DNA of 64,000 bases from Paenibacillus athensensis (GCF_004514475.2 NZ_MYFO02000008.1:62001-126000); one strand, 5' to 3'. Numbered from the stretch's first letter, positions 44,476 to 53,907 are shown. Notes: a model not told the origin generated them from the sequence alone. Program-made: numbers and translations.

Positions 44476-44560
44476 ACATACTACAGTGAAAACCGCGGCA
44501 AAACGATGTATGATGAAGAGGAAGAAATTTCTCGCCATTGCCCGAAAAGGAGACTTGACT

Positions 44561-45433
44561 ATGCCGCTGAAACGGATCGGAGTTGTTGGAGGAGGAACGA
44601 TGGGACAGGGCATCGCCGAGATGCTGGCTGCCAAGGGACTGGAAGTGCTGCTGGTTGAAAAATCGCCGGAGAAGCTCGCGCATACGCTGGATATGATTAC
44701 GCTGAGCCTCGACAAGCAAATGGAACGCTGGGCGCTGACGGAGGCGGAAAAGAAGCTGATTCTGGCCCGAATCGGCTTTGTGCTGCAGCTTGAGGAGCTG
44801 TCGGGCTGCGACATGGTGATTGAGACGATCACCGAGGATTTGGAGGCGAAGAAGCGCGTGTTTGCTGCGCTAGATCCGGTCGTGCGGCCGGATACGGTGC
44901 TGGCCAGCAATACGTCGACGCTGAGCCTGACGGAGCTGGCGGCGGCGACGAAAACGCCGGAGCGGGTTATCGGCGTGCACTTTTTGCATCCGGTATCCAA
45001 AATTGCGCTGGTGGAAATCGTCCGCGGGCTGAAGACGTCGGATGATACGTTTGAGCGGACCCGGGAATTTATTGACGACACGCTGGAAAAAAAGAGCATC
45101 AAGGTGTACGAGTCACCGGGTTTTATTACCACCCGGCTGATCGGTACATTGATTAACGAAGCGATGCATACGCTAGCAGAAGGCGTCGCTTCTGCCGAGG
45201 ATATCGATAACGCGATGCGTATCGGCTACGACTTCCGCTACGGTCCGCTGGAGATGTGCGATCGTTTCGGATTGGATTCGGTGCTCGATTCGCTGGAGCG
45301 GCTGTTCCGCGAGTACGGGGATTTGAAGTACAGACCGTCGTTTTTGCTCAAGCAGATGGTGCGCGCCGGCCATTTGGGCGTCAAGACGGGCGAAGGTTTT
45401 TTCCGCTATGACAAGGACGGTGACCGCATATGA
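44561..45433 (+). CDS. 3-hydroxyacyl-CoA (3-hydroxybutyryl-CoA) dehydrogenase
   Basis: NAD-dependent oxidation/reduction of 3-hydroxyacyl-CoA. The 290-residue protein has the Rossmann motif GVVGGGTMGQGIAEMLA at residues 7-23, SNTSTLSLTEL near 115, the catalytic histidine in VHFLHPV near 139-145 and the C-terminal helical domain with GPLEMCDRFGLD. This length and layout fit the short monofunctional HBD/PaaH type. ATG 44561 follows AAAAGGAG. Its stop overlaps ackA (ATGA), so the pair is coupled; a joint role in acyl-CoA or fermentative metabolism is inferred. Confidence 0.92.
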   Translation: MPLKRIGVVGGGTMGQGIAEMLAAKGLEVLLVEKSPEKLAHTLDMITLSLDKQMERWALTEAEKKLILARIGFVLQLEELSGCDMVIETITEDLEAKKRVFAALDPVVRPDTVLASNTSTLSLTELAAATKTPERVIGVHFLHPVSKIALVEIVRGLKTSDDTFERTREFIDDTLEKKSIKVYESPGFITTRLIGTLINEAMHTLAEGVASAEDIDNAMRIGYDFRYGPLEMCDRFGLDSVLDSLERLFREYGDLKYRPSFLLKQMVRAGHLGVKTGEGFFRYDKDGDRI

Positions 45434-46626
45434 ATGTGCTTGTCATTAATGCAGGCAGCTCGTCGCTGAAATATCAGCTGTACTTCATGAGCGAAGGACG
45501 GGTGCTGGCCAAAGGCAAGGTGGAGCGCATCGGAATGGATACGGCGCTGCTGACGCACGAGCCGGAAGGCAAGCCGGATGTGAGCGAGGTCAGCGAAATT
45601 CTCGACCATACGACGGCGATCCGCCGCGTGCTCGATTTGCTCGTGCATCCGCAGCACGGCGTGCTCAAGACGGCGGCGGAGATCGAAGCGGTCGGGCATC
45701 GCGTCGTACACGGCGGCGAATCGTTCCGGGCGTCGGTGCGCGTCGACGAAGACGTCAAGCGGGAAATTCGCCGGCTGTTCGATCTGGCGCCGCTGCACAA
45801 TCCGGCCGCGCTGCTCGGCATCAACGCCGTGGAAGCGAACATGCCCGGCGTGCCGCAGGTTGTCGTATTCGATACGGCGTTCCATCAGACGATGCCGCCT
45901 GCGGCGTATTTGTATCCGGTGCCAATGGCGCTGTACCGCAAGCACAAGGTGCGGCGGTACGGCTTTCACGGCACGTCGCACCACTACGTCAGCGAGCGCG
46001 CCGCGGCGTTCCTGGAGCGTCCGCTGGCTGCGCTCAAGCTCGTCACGTGCCATATCGGCAACGGGGCGAGCTGCGCCGCCGTGCTGGGCGGACGCTCAAT
46101 CGATACGAGCATGGGGATGACGCCGCTCGAAGGGCTGATGATGGGCACGCGCAGCGGCGATCTCGATCCGGCCATCGTGCCGTATACGATGGGCAAGGAG
46201 GAGCTGACCTTGAGCGAGGTCAGCTCGATGCTGAACAAGCACAGCGGTCTGCAGGCGGTGTCCGGCCTCAGCAGCGATATGCGGGAGATCGAAGGAGCGA
46301 TGGACGCGGGCGATAGCAACGCCGCGCTGGCCTTCGAGATGTACGCCTACCGGCTGCGCAAATATATCGGCGCGTATGCTGCGGCGCTGAACGGAATGGA
46401 CGCGCTGGTGTTTACGGCCGGCGTCGGAGAAAATTCCGAGCGTCTGCGCAGCGCGGTCTGCCGCGAGCTGACCTTCCTCGGCGTGGAGCTGGACGAGGTG
46501 AAGAACGGGCGCGGCTACAAGGGTGAGCGCCGGATTTCCGCGGCGTCCTCGCGCGTGGAGGTCCTGGTCATTCCGACCAATGAGGAATGGATGATAGCGC
46601 GCGATACGTATGCGCTGGTGCGCTAG
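45430..46626 (+). CDS. ackA: Acetate kinase
   Basis: Interconverts acetyl phosphate and acetate with ATP. The 398-residue protein carries the acetokinase signatures VINAGSSSLKYQ at residues 4-15 and FHGTSHHYVS near 178-187, followed by CHIGNGASCAA and GLMMGTRSGDLDP. No phosphotransacetylase gene is adjacent. It overlaps the hydroxyacyl-CoA dehydrogenase by 4 nt. A palindromic repeat element (copy B) starts directly after its stop codon. Confidence 0.96.
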   Translation: MNVLVINAGSSSLKYQLYFMSEGRVLAKGKVERIGMDTALLTHEPEGKPDVSEVSEILDHTTAIRRVLDLLVHPQHGVLKTAAEIEAVGHRVVHGGESFRASVRVDEDVKREIRRLFDLAPLHNPAALLGINAVEANMPGVPQVVVFDTAFHQTMPPAAYLYPVPMALYRKHKVRRYGFHGTSHHYVSERAAAFLERPLAALKLVTCHIGNGASCAAVLGGRSIDTSMGMTPLEGLMMGTRSGDLDPAIVPYTMGKEELTLSEVSSMLNKHSGLQAVSGLSSDMREIEGAMDAGDSNAALAFEMYAYRLRKYIGAYAAALNGMDALVFTAGVGENSERLRSAVCRELTFLGVELDEVKNGRGYKGERRISAASSRVEVLVIPTNEEWMIARDTYALVR

Positions 46627-46722
46627 AAGTCCGGTGAAAAAGTGGCCGGCGAGTCGATAGGGAGTTGGAACAGTGAGCGGGAACCGCTATCGACCGGAGG
46701 ACACTGGATTTTCACCGGACTT
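46627..46722 (+). repeat. Palindromic intergenic element, copy B
   Basis: A 96-bp element that begins directly after the ackA stop. Its ends are a perfect 14-bp inverted repeat (46627-46640 with 46709-46722), and it has perfect inner arms GTCGATAG/CTATCGAC (46653-46660 with 46687-46694). It shares both arms with copy A at 30638-30807 in the same orientation to the downstream gene. It can fold into one long interrupted hairpin. No coding capacity; the asnS ribosome-binding site lies after it. Confidence 0.88.
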
Positions 46723-46761
46723 CCAGAGAAGAGAAAGAAGTACCGAAGGGAGCGATTCGCC

Positions 46762-48051
46762 ATGAAATGCACCATCAGGGAAGTCCAACACCATGTCGGT
46801 GAAACGGTCACGATCGGCTGCTGGCTGCACAAAAAGCGCTCCAGCGGCAAAATTCAATTTTTACAGCTGCGCGACGGCTCCGGATACATACAGGCGATTG
46901 CGGTGAAAAGCGAGGTCGGCGAAGCGGCGTGGGAAGCGGCGTCGAAGCTGACGCAGGAAAGCTCGCTCTACGTCACCGGCCGGGTCAAAGAGGACCCGCG
47001 CAGCAAGGGCGGCTATGAGCTGGATGTCGAGGGGATCGAGATTCTCCAGCTGACGGAGGAATATCCGATTACGCCCAAGGAACACGGCACCGATTTTTTG
47101 ATGGATCATCGGCATTTGTGGATTCGCAGTCCGCGCCAGCGGGCGATTCTGGTGATTCGCGCGCAAATCGTGCAGGCGATCCAGCAGTTTTTTAACGAAC
47201 GCGGCTTTCATCTGGTCGATCCGCCGATTTTGACGCCATCTTCGTGCGAAGGGACGACGAATCTGTTTCACACGAAATATTTTGACGAGGACGCGTACCT
47301 GACGCAAAGCGGCCAGCTATACATGGAGGCGGCGGCAATGGCGCTGGGCCGGGTGTATTCATTCGGGCCGACGTTCCGCGCCGAGAAGTCGAAGACACGC
47401 CGGCATTTGATCGAATTCTGGATGATCGAGCCGGAGATGGCCTTTGTGGACCATGTGGAAAATCTGCAAGTGCAGGAGCAATTGATCGGCCATATCGTAC
47501 AGTCCGTGCTGACAAACTGCCGCAAGGAGCTGGAAACGCTGGAGCGCGACGTGTCGAAGCTGGAGCAGGTACAGGGGACGTTCCCGCGGATGACATACGA
47601 CGAGGCGGTGGCGTTCCTGCACAGCAAGGGCTTCGAGTTCGAATGGGGCGAGGACTTTGGCGCGCCGCACGAAACGGCGATTGCCGAGCAGTTCGCCAAG
47701 CCGGTGTTCATTACACATTATCCGACGGCGATCAAGGCGTTTTATATGAAGCCGGACCCGCAGCGGCCGGAGGTTGTGCTGTGCGCCGATTTGATTGCGC
47801 CTGAAGGTTATGGGGAAATTATCGGCGGCAGCCAGCGGATCGACGATCCGGAGCTGATCGAGTTGCGCTTTCAGGAGCATGAGCTGTCCAAGGAAGCGTA
47901 TCAATGGTATCTGGACCTGCGCAAATACGGCTCGGTGCCGCATTCGGGCTTCGGGCTCGGGCTGGAGCGAACGGTGGCGTGGATTTGCGGGCTGGATCAC
48001 GTGCGGGAGACGATTCCGTTCCCGCGTCTGTTGTACCGGCTCTATCCGTAG
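46762..48051 (+). CDS. asnS: Asparaginyl-tRNA synthetase
   Basis: Charges tRNA-Asn. The 429-residue class IIb synthetase has an N-terminal OB-fold anticodon domain ([26 protein letters not shown], about residues 14-40), motif 2 with [16 protein letters not shown] near 205-220 and motif 3 [10 protein letters not shown] near the C-terminus. ATG 46762 follows GAAGGGA; the longer frame from 46642 runs through the palindromic element and is rejected. Unlike many Firmicute synthetase genes, no T-box was seen upstream. Confidence 0.96.
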   Translation: MKCTIREVQHHVGETVTIGCWLHKKRSSGKIQFLQLRDGSGYIQAIAVKSEVGEAAWEAASKLTQESSLYVTGRVKEDPRSKGGYELDVEGIEILQLTEEYPITPKEHGTDFLMDHRHLWIRSPRQRAILVIRAQIVQAIQQFFNERGFHLVDPPILTPSSCEGTTNLFHTKYFDEDAYLTQSGQLYMEAAAMALGRVYSFGPTFRAEKSKTRRHLIEFWMIEPEMAFVDHVENLQVQEQLIGHIVQSVLTNCRKELETLERDVSKLEQVQGTFPRMTYDEAVAFLHSKGFEFEWGEDFGAPHETAIAEQFAKPVFITHYPTAIKAFYMKPDPQRPEVVLCADLIAPEGYGEIIGGSQRIDDPELIELRFQEHELSKEAYQWYLDLRKYGSVPHSGFGLGLERTVAWICGLDHVRETIPFPRLLYRLYP

Positions 48052-48089
48052 CGATAGGGTCAGGCTGGGAGATAAGGGAGAGGGAACCG

Positions 48090-48824
48090 ATGTTAAAAAG
48101 CGACGCATGGCCGAAGCGGGCCGAAGCGGTGATGGCTGCTGCGCTCAGTGAGCGCGATGTCGGCGTGCCGGCTTTGCTGCTGCGCCATTATCGGGAGCTG
48201 CGCCTGAGCGACGCCGAAGCGCTGCTGCTGATTCATCTGCTCGCGTTCACGGGCTTGGAGGGCAACGGCTTTCCGACGCCGGAGGAGATGGTGGCGCGGA
48301 TGTCGGCCAGCGCCGAGCAGGTGACAGGCGCGCTGCAGAAGCTGCTGCATGACGGCTGGATTGCGATTGACGAAGGCGTTGAGGCCGCGTCGGGCATCCG
48401 CTTCGAGCGCTATAATCTGGCTCCGCTCTACGGCAAGCTGGCGGCGTTTGTGCTCAGCCGGCCCGAGCCGGAGATCGCAGCCGCCGGACATGCCGTCAGC
48501 GGGGGAGGAGCAGGCTCAGGGGCGCTGCAGTGGCCGGCGGACGATGCGGCAGGGGCGCTGCGGGCGGATACGAGCGTCTACGGGATTTTCGAGCAGGAAT
48601 TCGCCCGTCCGCTGACGCCGATGGAGCTGGAGACGATCAGCGGCTGGCTGGACAAGGACCGCTACCGCGAGGAGCTGATTCTGACGGCGCTGAAGGAAGC
48701 GGTGTTTGCCGGAAAGGTGTATTTTCGCTACATCGACCGGATTTTGCTGGAATGGAGCCGCAATCGGGTCACGACGCCCGAGCAGGCGAAGGAATATGCG
48801 CAGCGCTACCGCCAGTCGCGGTAG
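48090..48824 (+). CDS. dnaD: DNA replication initiation protein DnaD
   Basis: Primosome protein that helps load the replicative helicase and remodels DNA. The 244-residue protein has an N-terminal winged-helix oligomerisation domain (about 20-110, LLLRHYRELRLSDAEALLLIHL) and a C-terminal DnaB_2/DnaD domain (about 155-230) with the typical YGIFEQEFARPLTPMELE start and YIDRILLEW end. The linker is glycine/alanine-rich. Follows asnS as in B. subtilis; nth, the usual next gene, is missing here. Confidence 0.93.
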   Translation: MLKSDAWPKRAEAVMAAALSERDVGVPALLLRHYRELRLSDAEALLLIHLLAFTGLEGNGFPTPEEMVARMSASAEQVTGALQKLLHDGWIAIDEGVEAASGIRFERYNLAPLYGKLAAFVLSRPEPEIAAAGHAVSGGGAGSGALQWPADDAAGALRADTSVYGIFEQEFARPLTPMELETISGWLDKDRYREELILTALKEAVFAGKVYFRYIDRILLEWSRNRVTTPEQAKEYAQRYRQSR

Positions 48825-48861
48825 GCGAGCAGAAAGGGGCTGCCGGATAAGCCCCATACAA

Positions 48862-48903
48862 AGCTGGACGGACAAACGCCAAGTTTGCCGTCGGCTTTTT
48901 TTA
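48862..48903 (+). terminator. Intrinsic terminator after dnaD
   Basis: A stem with small bulges pairs 48862-48876 with 48883-48896, including GACGG(A)CAAAC against GTTTGCCGTC, and is followed by seven T residues. Confidence 0.8.
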
Positions 48904-48931
48904 TGCTGTGAAAGCGGGATAGGAGGTTTTG

Positions 48932-48982
48932 AAAAAAAACCGGCTCGTAATTCAGGCTATAAAGACCTGATCACGATGCCGG
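48932..48982 (-). terminator. Terminator of the pro-mtn operon
   Basis: On the minus strand, a long hairpin formed from 48979-48982 with 48940-48943 (CCGG/CCGG), then a 7-bp TCGTGAT/ATTACGA helix and a 5-bp CAGGT/GCCTG helix, is followed by eight T residues. It lies after mtnB. A tiny + strand frame over the same bases is therefore not called as a gene. Confidence 0.85.
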
Positions 48983-49040
48983 AAGGTTGTTGGATCTGTA
49001 GCGGCAAAAGCTTGTACTTGTAGTAGGTTCATTCAGGCGC

Positions 49041-49682
49041 TTAGCCGCGTGCCTTCAGCTCATGCCAGCGGCAGACGTATTCGAACAAAAACTCAAACGC
49101 CTCCAGATGACGCTTCGCTTCAAACGCGTTGGCGCCCCAGGCGTAAATGCCGTGCTTGCGCAGCACGATGCCGGGAATGCGCGGCGTCAGCACGCCCTCG
49201 ACCAGCTCGGCGATGCGCGGAATGTCGGCGTAGTTCGGTAGAATCGGAATGTCGATCAACGCATCCTCGTCCCAAATGTTAAATGCCTTGATCAGCTCGA
49301 CGCCTTCGACGGGAATGCTGCCGCGCTCCCAGAACAGCTCGGACGCCAGGTTGTTGAACACCGTATGTACGTGGAAAATCGCGCCCGCCCCGGTCAGCCG
49401 GTAAATCTCGCAGTGAATCAACGTTTCGGCCGAAGGCTTGAGCTTCGTGTCATCTGTCGGCTGCCCCGACTCGTTGACGAGCAGGAAATCCTCCGGCGTC
49501 TGCACGGATTTGTCCTTGCCGCTCGCGGTAATCGCAAACGTAAACGCCTGCGGATCGAATTCGCCGACGCGCACCGACAGGTTGCCGCTCGTTGCCGGGA
49601 ACCAGCCCTTGGCTGCCAAGCCGGCCTTCACGGCGGCAAGCTCGGCGAACGCCCGCTGCTTATCCTCCAATGTCAGTTTCAT
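49041..49682 (-). CDS. mtnB: Methylthioribulose-1-phosphate dehydratase
   Basis: Zinc class II aldolase-like enzyme that dehydrates methylthioribulose-1-P in the methionine salvage pathway. The 213-residue protein has the start LTLEDKQRAFAELAAVK, GWFPATSGNLSVR near residues 26-38 (substrate loop), HVHTVFNN with zinc histidines near 99-106, and LRKHGIYAWG near 174-183. It overlaps the end of mtnX by 23 nt and is the last gene of the minus-strand pro-mtn unit before a terminator. Confidence 0.94.
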   Translation of the reverse strand: MKLTLEDKQRAFAELAAVKAGLAAKGWFPATSGNLSVRVGEFDPQAFTFAITASGKDKSVQTPEDFLLVNESGQPTDDTKLKPSAETLIHCEIYRLTGAGAIFHVHTVFNNLASELFWERGSIPVEGVELIKAFNIWDEDALIDIPILPNYADIPRIAELVEGVLTPRIPGIVLRKHGIYAWGANAFEAKRHLEAFEFLFEYVCRWHELKARG

Positions 49683-50340
49683 GCTTGTCCATCGCCTCCA
49701 AATGCTTCATAACGTCGTAGAACGTTTCAAACGGGTAGAACGGCAGCTCCAGCTCCTCGCACAGCCCGATCAGGTGCGAGCGGGCAAACACGGTGTCAAC
49801 GAGCTTGGCGCCGGCAAAATCAGTCACGCTGTCGCCGATCAGGATGCGGTGGTAACGCGCCGGATCGTAAGAGCGAATAATCGTCGTTTTGCACATGCCG
49901 CAGTCGTTATCGCAGTGCTCGTCGCAGCCGTTTGGCCACAAAATCTCAATCGTATCGCCGGCAAATGAGCTGGCGTTGCTGTAGATATGCTCGCGGGGAA
50001 TCGGGAACGGTGCAAGCAGCGGGTAGATGAAAAAGTCGATCCCGCCGCTCGTGACAAGCAGCGTAATCTCGCGCTCCTTGCAGTAGTCGACGAATGCGCC
50101 GAAGCCGCTGCGGATTGTGGCGTTATGAATCGCGTAATCGACGATTTCCGCCTGCCGCGACGTTGGCAGCATCGCAAACATCCGGCCGACGGTCTGGCGG
50201 ATCGACAGCTTGCCGTCCATTAGCTGCTGCACCAGCTCCTCCCAGCCCGGCGGATTGAAATGCTTCATGATCGCGACGATGTTGTCGTTTTGCGTAATTG
50301 TACCGTCGAAATCGCAAAAAACGATGCGCTTCTTGTCCAT
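49660..50340 (-). CDS. mtnX: HK-MTPenyl-1-P phosphatase MtnX
   Basis: HAD-superfamily phosphatase that acts after the MtnW enolase in Firmicute methionine salvage. The 226-residue protein begins with the catalytic DxD loop FCDFDGTIT (DFDGT at about residues 9-13), has TSGGIDFFIYP as motif II, and GDSVTDFAGAKL as the acidic motif. ATG 50340 is used because it overlaps the mtnW stop (TAATG) and has GGGGGG upstream; the frame extends a few codons further without a better start. Confidence 0.93.
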   Translation of the reverse strand: MDKKRIVFCDFDGTITQNDNIVAIMKHFNPPGWEELVQQLMDGKLSIRQTVGRMFAMLPTSRQAEIVDYAIHNATIRSGFGAFVDYCKEREITLLVTSGGIDFFIYPLLAPFPIPREHIYSNASSFAGDTIEILWPNGCDEHCDNDCGMCKTTIIRSYDPARYHRILIGDSVTDFAGAKLVDTVFARSHLIGLCEELELPFYPFETFYDVMKHLEAMDKHETDIGG

Positions 50341-51611
50341 TACGCCCTGACCCCCCAAGCATCGATTGCCGCTTGCAGCTCGGGATGGCCAAGCGCGTAA
50401 TCCTGCAGCGTCATGCCCTGCAACGTGGCATCAATCGCTTGGCGGAACGCCTGCCCGCCGGCAATCGTGCCGAGCGGATGGCCGTGAATGCCGCCACCGG
50501 CATTGACGACGACATCGCCGCCGAAATCGCGGAGGATGAGCGGCACGAGGCCGGGATGGATGCCCGCGGACGGCACCGGAAAGCTGGCGGCCAGCTTGGG
50601 CGCGTTGACGTCGGCGTCATAATCGCCATACACGTAGTCGGCTGCCCGGTCGGTCAGCAGCGCGTGCTTGATGGCGAGATTTTCCTCGCGCGGCATGACG
50701 ACAGAGCCATACGGCGACGGGAACAAGACGAGATCGGCGCCGGCGAGGCGCATCAGCTTGCCGAGCAGGAGCGGAGCGGCAATGCCGTAATGCGGCGACG
50801 GGTAGAAGGCGCCGGCCATTGCCGGATGGGCCATAATCGGCACGTTGATCTCGGGGTCGGCGCTCAGCGCGTGCAGCGCGTCGAAGCCGTAAGCGAGCAC
50901 GTTGAACAAGAGCGCGTTCACGCCGGCGCGGATCGCCTTGCGCGCTTGCTCCGGCAAGCCGAAGGTCGGTCCCGTGAGGTTGACGGCGTACAGCAGCTTT
51001 TGTCCGGTGCGCGCGCGCGCTTCTTCGGCTGCCGACAGGCATACCTCAATGCGGCGCTCCAGCGGCGTCAGCGGATTTTCGAACAAAATTTCATCGTCCT
51101 TGATCAAATCGACGCCGCCGGCGGCTTGCAAATAAAACTGCTCGCGCAGCGCCGGCAGCTCGTAGCCGACCACGGATTTGAAAATGCTCATCAGCAGCGG
51201 CCGGTCGTGCACGCCCAGCAGGTTGCGCACGCCGTTCATGCCGAATTTCGGACCGGCAAAGCCGGAGAGGAACGCGGGCGAGAACGACAGGTCGAGCAGC
51301 TTGATTCGGCCGTCCATCGACAGCTTGCCGAATACGGTGACAAGCAGCGCCGGCAGGTCGCGGCTGTAGTTCACATCCGGATAAGCGATGCGGATGTCGG
51401 CGTAACGGGCCGAAGCCGGCTCTCCGTTCGCGGGTTCGTGGACGTCGATGTCGACGACCTTGCCCAGATGCTTTTCCATTTGCGCTTTTTGTGCCTCAGG
51501 CAGCTCGGTCCAGCTGCCGACGGTCAAGCCGACGGCGATGCCGGTCGCTTTTTTTGCGAAATCGGCTTTTTCGTCATAGCAGCGATAGGTTGCCAAACAA
51601 TATGAATTCAT
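50340..51611 (-). CDS. mtnW: 2,3-diketo-5-methylthiopentyl-1-phosphate enolase MtnW
   Basis: RuBisCO-like protein that enolises DK-MTP-1-P in methionine salvage. The 423-residue protein follows the large-subunit layout. The metal-binding loop at residues 171-174 reads KDDE, corresponding to RuBisCO K201-x-D203-E204, with K171 expected to be carbamylated. Other landmarks are LSFSPAFLSGFAGPKFG and the C-terminal VVNAGGGIHGHPLGT phosphate loop. RuBisCO loop-6 residues for carboxylation are not present, as in this family. It begins 34 nt after proC and overlaps mtnX. Confidence 0.95.
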   Translation of the reverse strand: MNSYCLATYRCYDEKADFAKKATGIAVGLTVGSWTELPEAQKAQMEKHLGKVVDIDVHEPANGEPASARYADIRIAYPDVNYSRDLPALLVTVFGKLSMDGRIKLLDLSFSPAFLSGFAGPKFGMNGVRNLLGVHDRPLLMSIFKSVVGYELPALREQFYLQAAGGVDLIKDDEILFENPLTPLERRIEVCLSAAEEARARTGQKLLYAVNLTGPTFGLPEQARKAIRAGVNALLFNVLAYGFDALHALSADPEINVPIMAHPAMAGAFYPSPHYGIAAPLLLGKLMRLAGADLVLFPSPYGSVVMPREENLAIKHALLTDRAADYVYGDYDADVNAPKLAASFPVPSAGIHPGLVPLILRDFGGDVVVNAGGGIHGHPLGTIAGGQAFRQAIDATLQGMTLQDYALGHPELQAAIDAWGVRA

Positions 51612-51645
51612 CGGATTTTTTCACCTGCTTTATAGGAACTGCGAT

Positions 51646-52506
51646 TTATTTCGCGCTGGGTGCGGCGATTTGCTCGCCCATTTCTTTGGCCCGCTCAGCG
51701 GAGCGGAATACGGCGCGGACAATGCCCTCGCAAAACTGATGGCGGTCCAGCGTTTCAATCGCCGCTTGCGTCGAGCCGTTCGGCGAAGTCACCTTGCGCC
51801 GCAGCTCGGCCGGGTCCTCCTGCGTCGTTTCGACCATGTGCGCTGCGCCGAGAACGGTTTGCAGCGTCAGCTTGCGCGCGTCTTCCTCGCTCAATCCGCC
51901 TTCAACGGCCGCTTTGGTCATGGCTTCCATGAAGTAGTAGACGTAAGCCGGACCGCTGCCGGATACGCCGGTCACAAGGTCGAGCTTGGATTCGTCTACG
52001 ACGCTGACGATGCCGACGGCTTCAAACATGTCGACGGCCAGCTTGCGTCCCGCTTCCGTGACGTTCGGCGAAAAGCTGATGCCGGTAGCGCCCAGGCCGA
52101 TGGTGCTCGATGTGTTGGGCATCGTGCGGACGATCGGCAGGTCGGTGTTCAGCAGCGCCGCCGCTTTGGCTGTCGACAGGCCGGCAATCACCGAGACGAG
52201 CAGCTGCCCTTGGCGGAGCAGCGGGGCCAGCTCGGCAAAGGCACTTTCGACATCCTTGGGCTTCATGCAGAGCACAACGACGTCGGCTTCGCGGATGAAC
52301 GCTTCGCGGTCCAGCGGATCGTTCGTGACGTTCACGCCATATTCGTTTTGGATGCGGGCGAGCTTGTCGGAATCGGAGCGGTTGGTGACGTACAGGTTCT
52401 GCGGGTTGGCGATGCGCCGCTCGACCAGACCGCGGAAAATCGCTTCCGCCATCGAGCCTGCGCCGACAAACACGATCCGCGCTTGAGATAATGCAGATAG
52501 GGTCAT
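51646..52506 (-). CDS. proC: Pyrroline-5-carboxylate reductase
   Basis: NAD(P)H-dependent last step of proline synthesis. The 286-residue protein has the Rossmann GAGSMAEAIFRGL at about residues 15-27 and the C-terminal signature SGSGPAYVYYFMEAM near 176-190, followed by AHMVETTQEDPAELRRKVTSP in the family region. It lies 59 nt after proA and 34 nt before mtnW on the minus strand with no terminator between, so cotranscription with both is likely. Confidence 0.95.
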   Translation of the reverse strand: MTLSALSQARIVFVGAGSMAEAIFRGLVERRIANPQNLYVTNRSDSDKLARIQNEYGVNVTNDPLDREAFIREADVVVLCMKPKDVESAFAELAPLLRQGQLLVSVIAGLSTAKAAALLNTDLPIVRTMPNTSSTIGLGATGISFSPNVTEAGRKLAVDMFEAVGIVSVVDESKLDLVTGVSGSGPAYVYYFMEAMTKAAVEGGLSEEDARKLTLQTVLGAAHMVETTQEDPAELRRKVTSPNGSTQAAIETLDRHQFCEGIVRAVFRSAERAKEMGEQIAAPSAK

Positions 52507-52565
52507 GGCTTCAAAATACCTCCCGGCCTACAGGCCACATATGGATAGTGCGTCTGGCGACGCGG

Positions 52566-53813
52566 TTATTCGCGAATTTGTCCGCTGCCGTACACGCGGA
52601 ATTTAGTGGAGGTGAGCGCCGGCAGGCCCATCGGCCCGCGAGCGTGCAGCTTTTGCGTGCTGATGCCGATTTCTGCGCCGTAGCCGAACTCGAAGCCGTC
52701 GGTAAAGCGGGTTGAGGCGTTGTGATATACCGCGGCGGCGTCGACATCCTGGAGAAAACGGGCGGCATGGTCGGCGTTTTCGGTCACGATGCATTCCGAA
52801 TGCATCGTGCTGTAGGCGCGGATATGATCAAGGGCTTCGTCCAGATTGCTAACGACCTTCACGTTCAAAATATAATCGTTGTACTCCGTCGCCCAATCCT
52901 CGGCCGCGGCCGCTTTCATCGCCGGAACGAGCGCGCGGGCGCGTTCGTCGCCGCGCAGCTCGACATTGACGCCGTAGAAGGCATCGGCGAGCGCCGGCAG
53001 ATGCGCCGCAGCGAAAGCTTCATGCACAAGCAGCGTCTCCATCGAGTTGCAGACGGATGGCCGCTGCGCTTTGGCGTTGATCGCGATGCTGCGGGCCATG
53101 TCGTACAGGGCGGTTTCATCGATAAAAGTATGGCAGATGCCGGCTCCCGTTTCAATGACCGGCACCTTGGCATTGCTGACCACGTTCTGAATCAGCGAAT
53201 GGCCGCCGCGCGGAATGAGCACATCGATCAGCCCGGTCAGCTTGAGCATTTCGTCGACCGAGGAGCGGTCGGAGCTGAGAATGAGCTGCAGCGCTTCGGC
53301 CGGCAGCGCCGATTGTGCAAGCGCCGCGCGCAGCACCTGCACGATCGTTTCGTTGGAGTGCAGGGCGGAGGAGCCGCCGCGCAGCACAACGGCGTTGCCG
53401 GTCTTGAGGCACAGCCCGGCGGCGTCGACGGTGACGTTCGGCCGGGCCTCGTAGATGATGCCGATCACGCCGAGCGGCACGCGGATTTTCTCGATGCGCA
53501 GGCCGTTCGGGCGTTCGGCGGTGTCGAGCGTATCGCCGACCGGATCGGGCAGGCTGACGATTTGCCGCAAGCCTTCGGCCATCGCTTCAATCCGTTTGGG
53601 ATTAAGCGCGAGCCGGTCCAGCAGCGATTCGCTTAATCCGGTTTCCCGGCCGCGGGCGATGTCGCGTTCATTGGCGGCCATGATCTCGTCCTGGCGCGCC
53701 AGCAGCGCGTCGGCCATCAAGAGCAGCGCATCGTTCTTCTGCGCGGTGGTGCGGCTGGCCATCGTGCGCGCAGCTTCCTTGGCCAGCTTCGTTTTATCGA
53801 TTACTTCACTCAT
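52566..53813 (-). CDS. proA: Gamma-glutamyl phosphate reductase
   Basis: Reduces glutamyl phosphate to glutamate semialdehyde, second step of proline synthesis. The 415-residue aldehyde-dehydrogenase-like protein has KTGNAVVLRGGSSALHSN near residues 137-154 and the catalytic cysteine in AGICHTF / QRPSVCNSMETLLVH near 255-270. The ATG at 53813 is preceded on the minus strand by GGAGGT. It follows proB by 94 nt. Confidence 0.96.
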   Translation of the reverse strand: MSEVIDKTKLAKEAARTMASRTTAQKNDALLLMADALLARQDEIMAANERDIARGRETGLSESLLDRLALNPKRIEAMAEGLRQIVSLPDPVGDTLDTAERPNGLRIEKIRVPLGVIGIIYEARPNVTVDAAGLCLKTGNAVVLRGGSSALHSNETIVQVLRAALAQSALPAEALQLILSSDRSSVDEMLKLTGLIDVLIPRGGHSLIQNVVSNAKVPVIETGAGICHTFIDETALYDMARSIAINAKAQRPSVCNSMETLLVHEAFAAAHLPALADAFYGVNVELRGDERARALVPAMKAAAAEDWATEYNDYILNVKVVSNLDEALDHIRAYSTMHSECIVTENADHAARFLQDVDAAAVYHNASTRFTDGFEFGYGAEIGISTQKLHARGPMGLPALTSTKFRVYGSGQIRE

Positions 53814-53907
53814 CGGTTCATACCTCCATATTGGAAAAATCAGATCAAGGCGACGCCGGCTGCGATGACGGGCTTTAGCAAGCGGCGAGCAGGGTACGTC
53901 AACGCCG

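Noticed and set aside
46642-46761. N-terminal extension of AsnRS
   Set aside because: The extra codons run through the palindromic element; ATG 46762 has a ribosome-binding site and gives the normal AsnRS start.
48930-49023. Short + strand frame with a CWIC motif after dnaD
   Set aside because: It overlaps the pro-mtn terminator hairpin and its A-run, and has no start codon at a proper distance from the ribosome-binding-like sequence.
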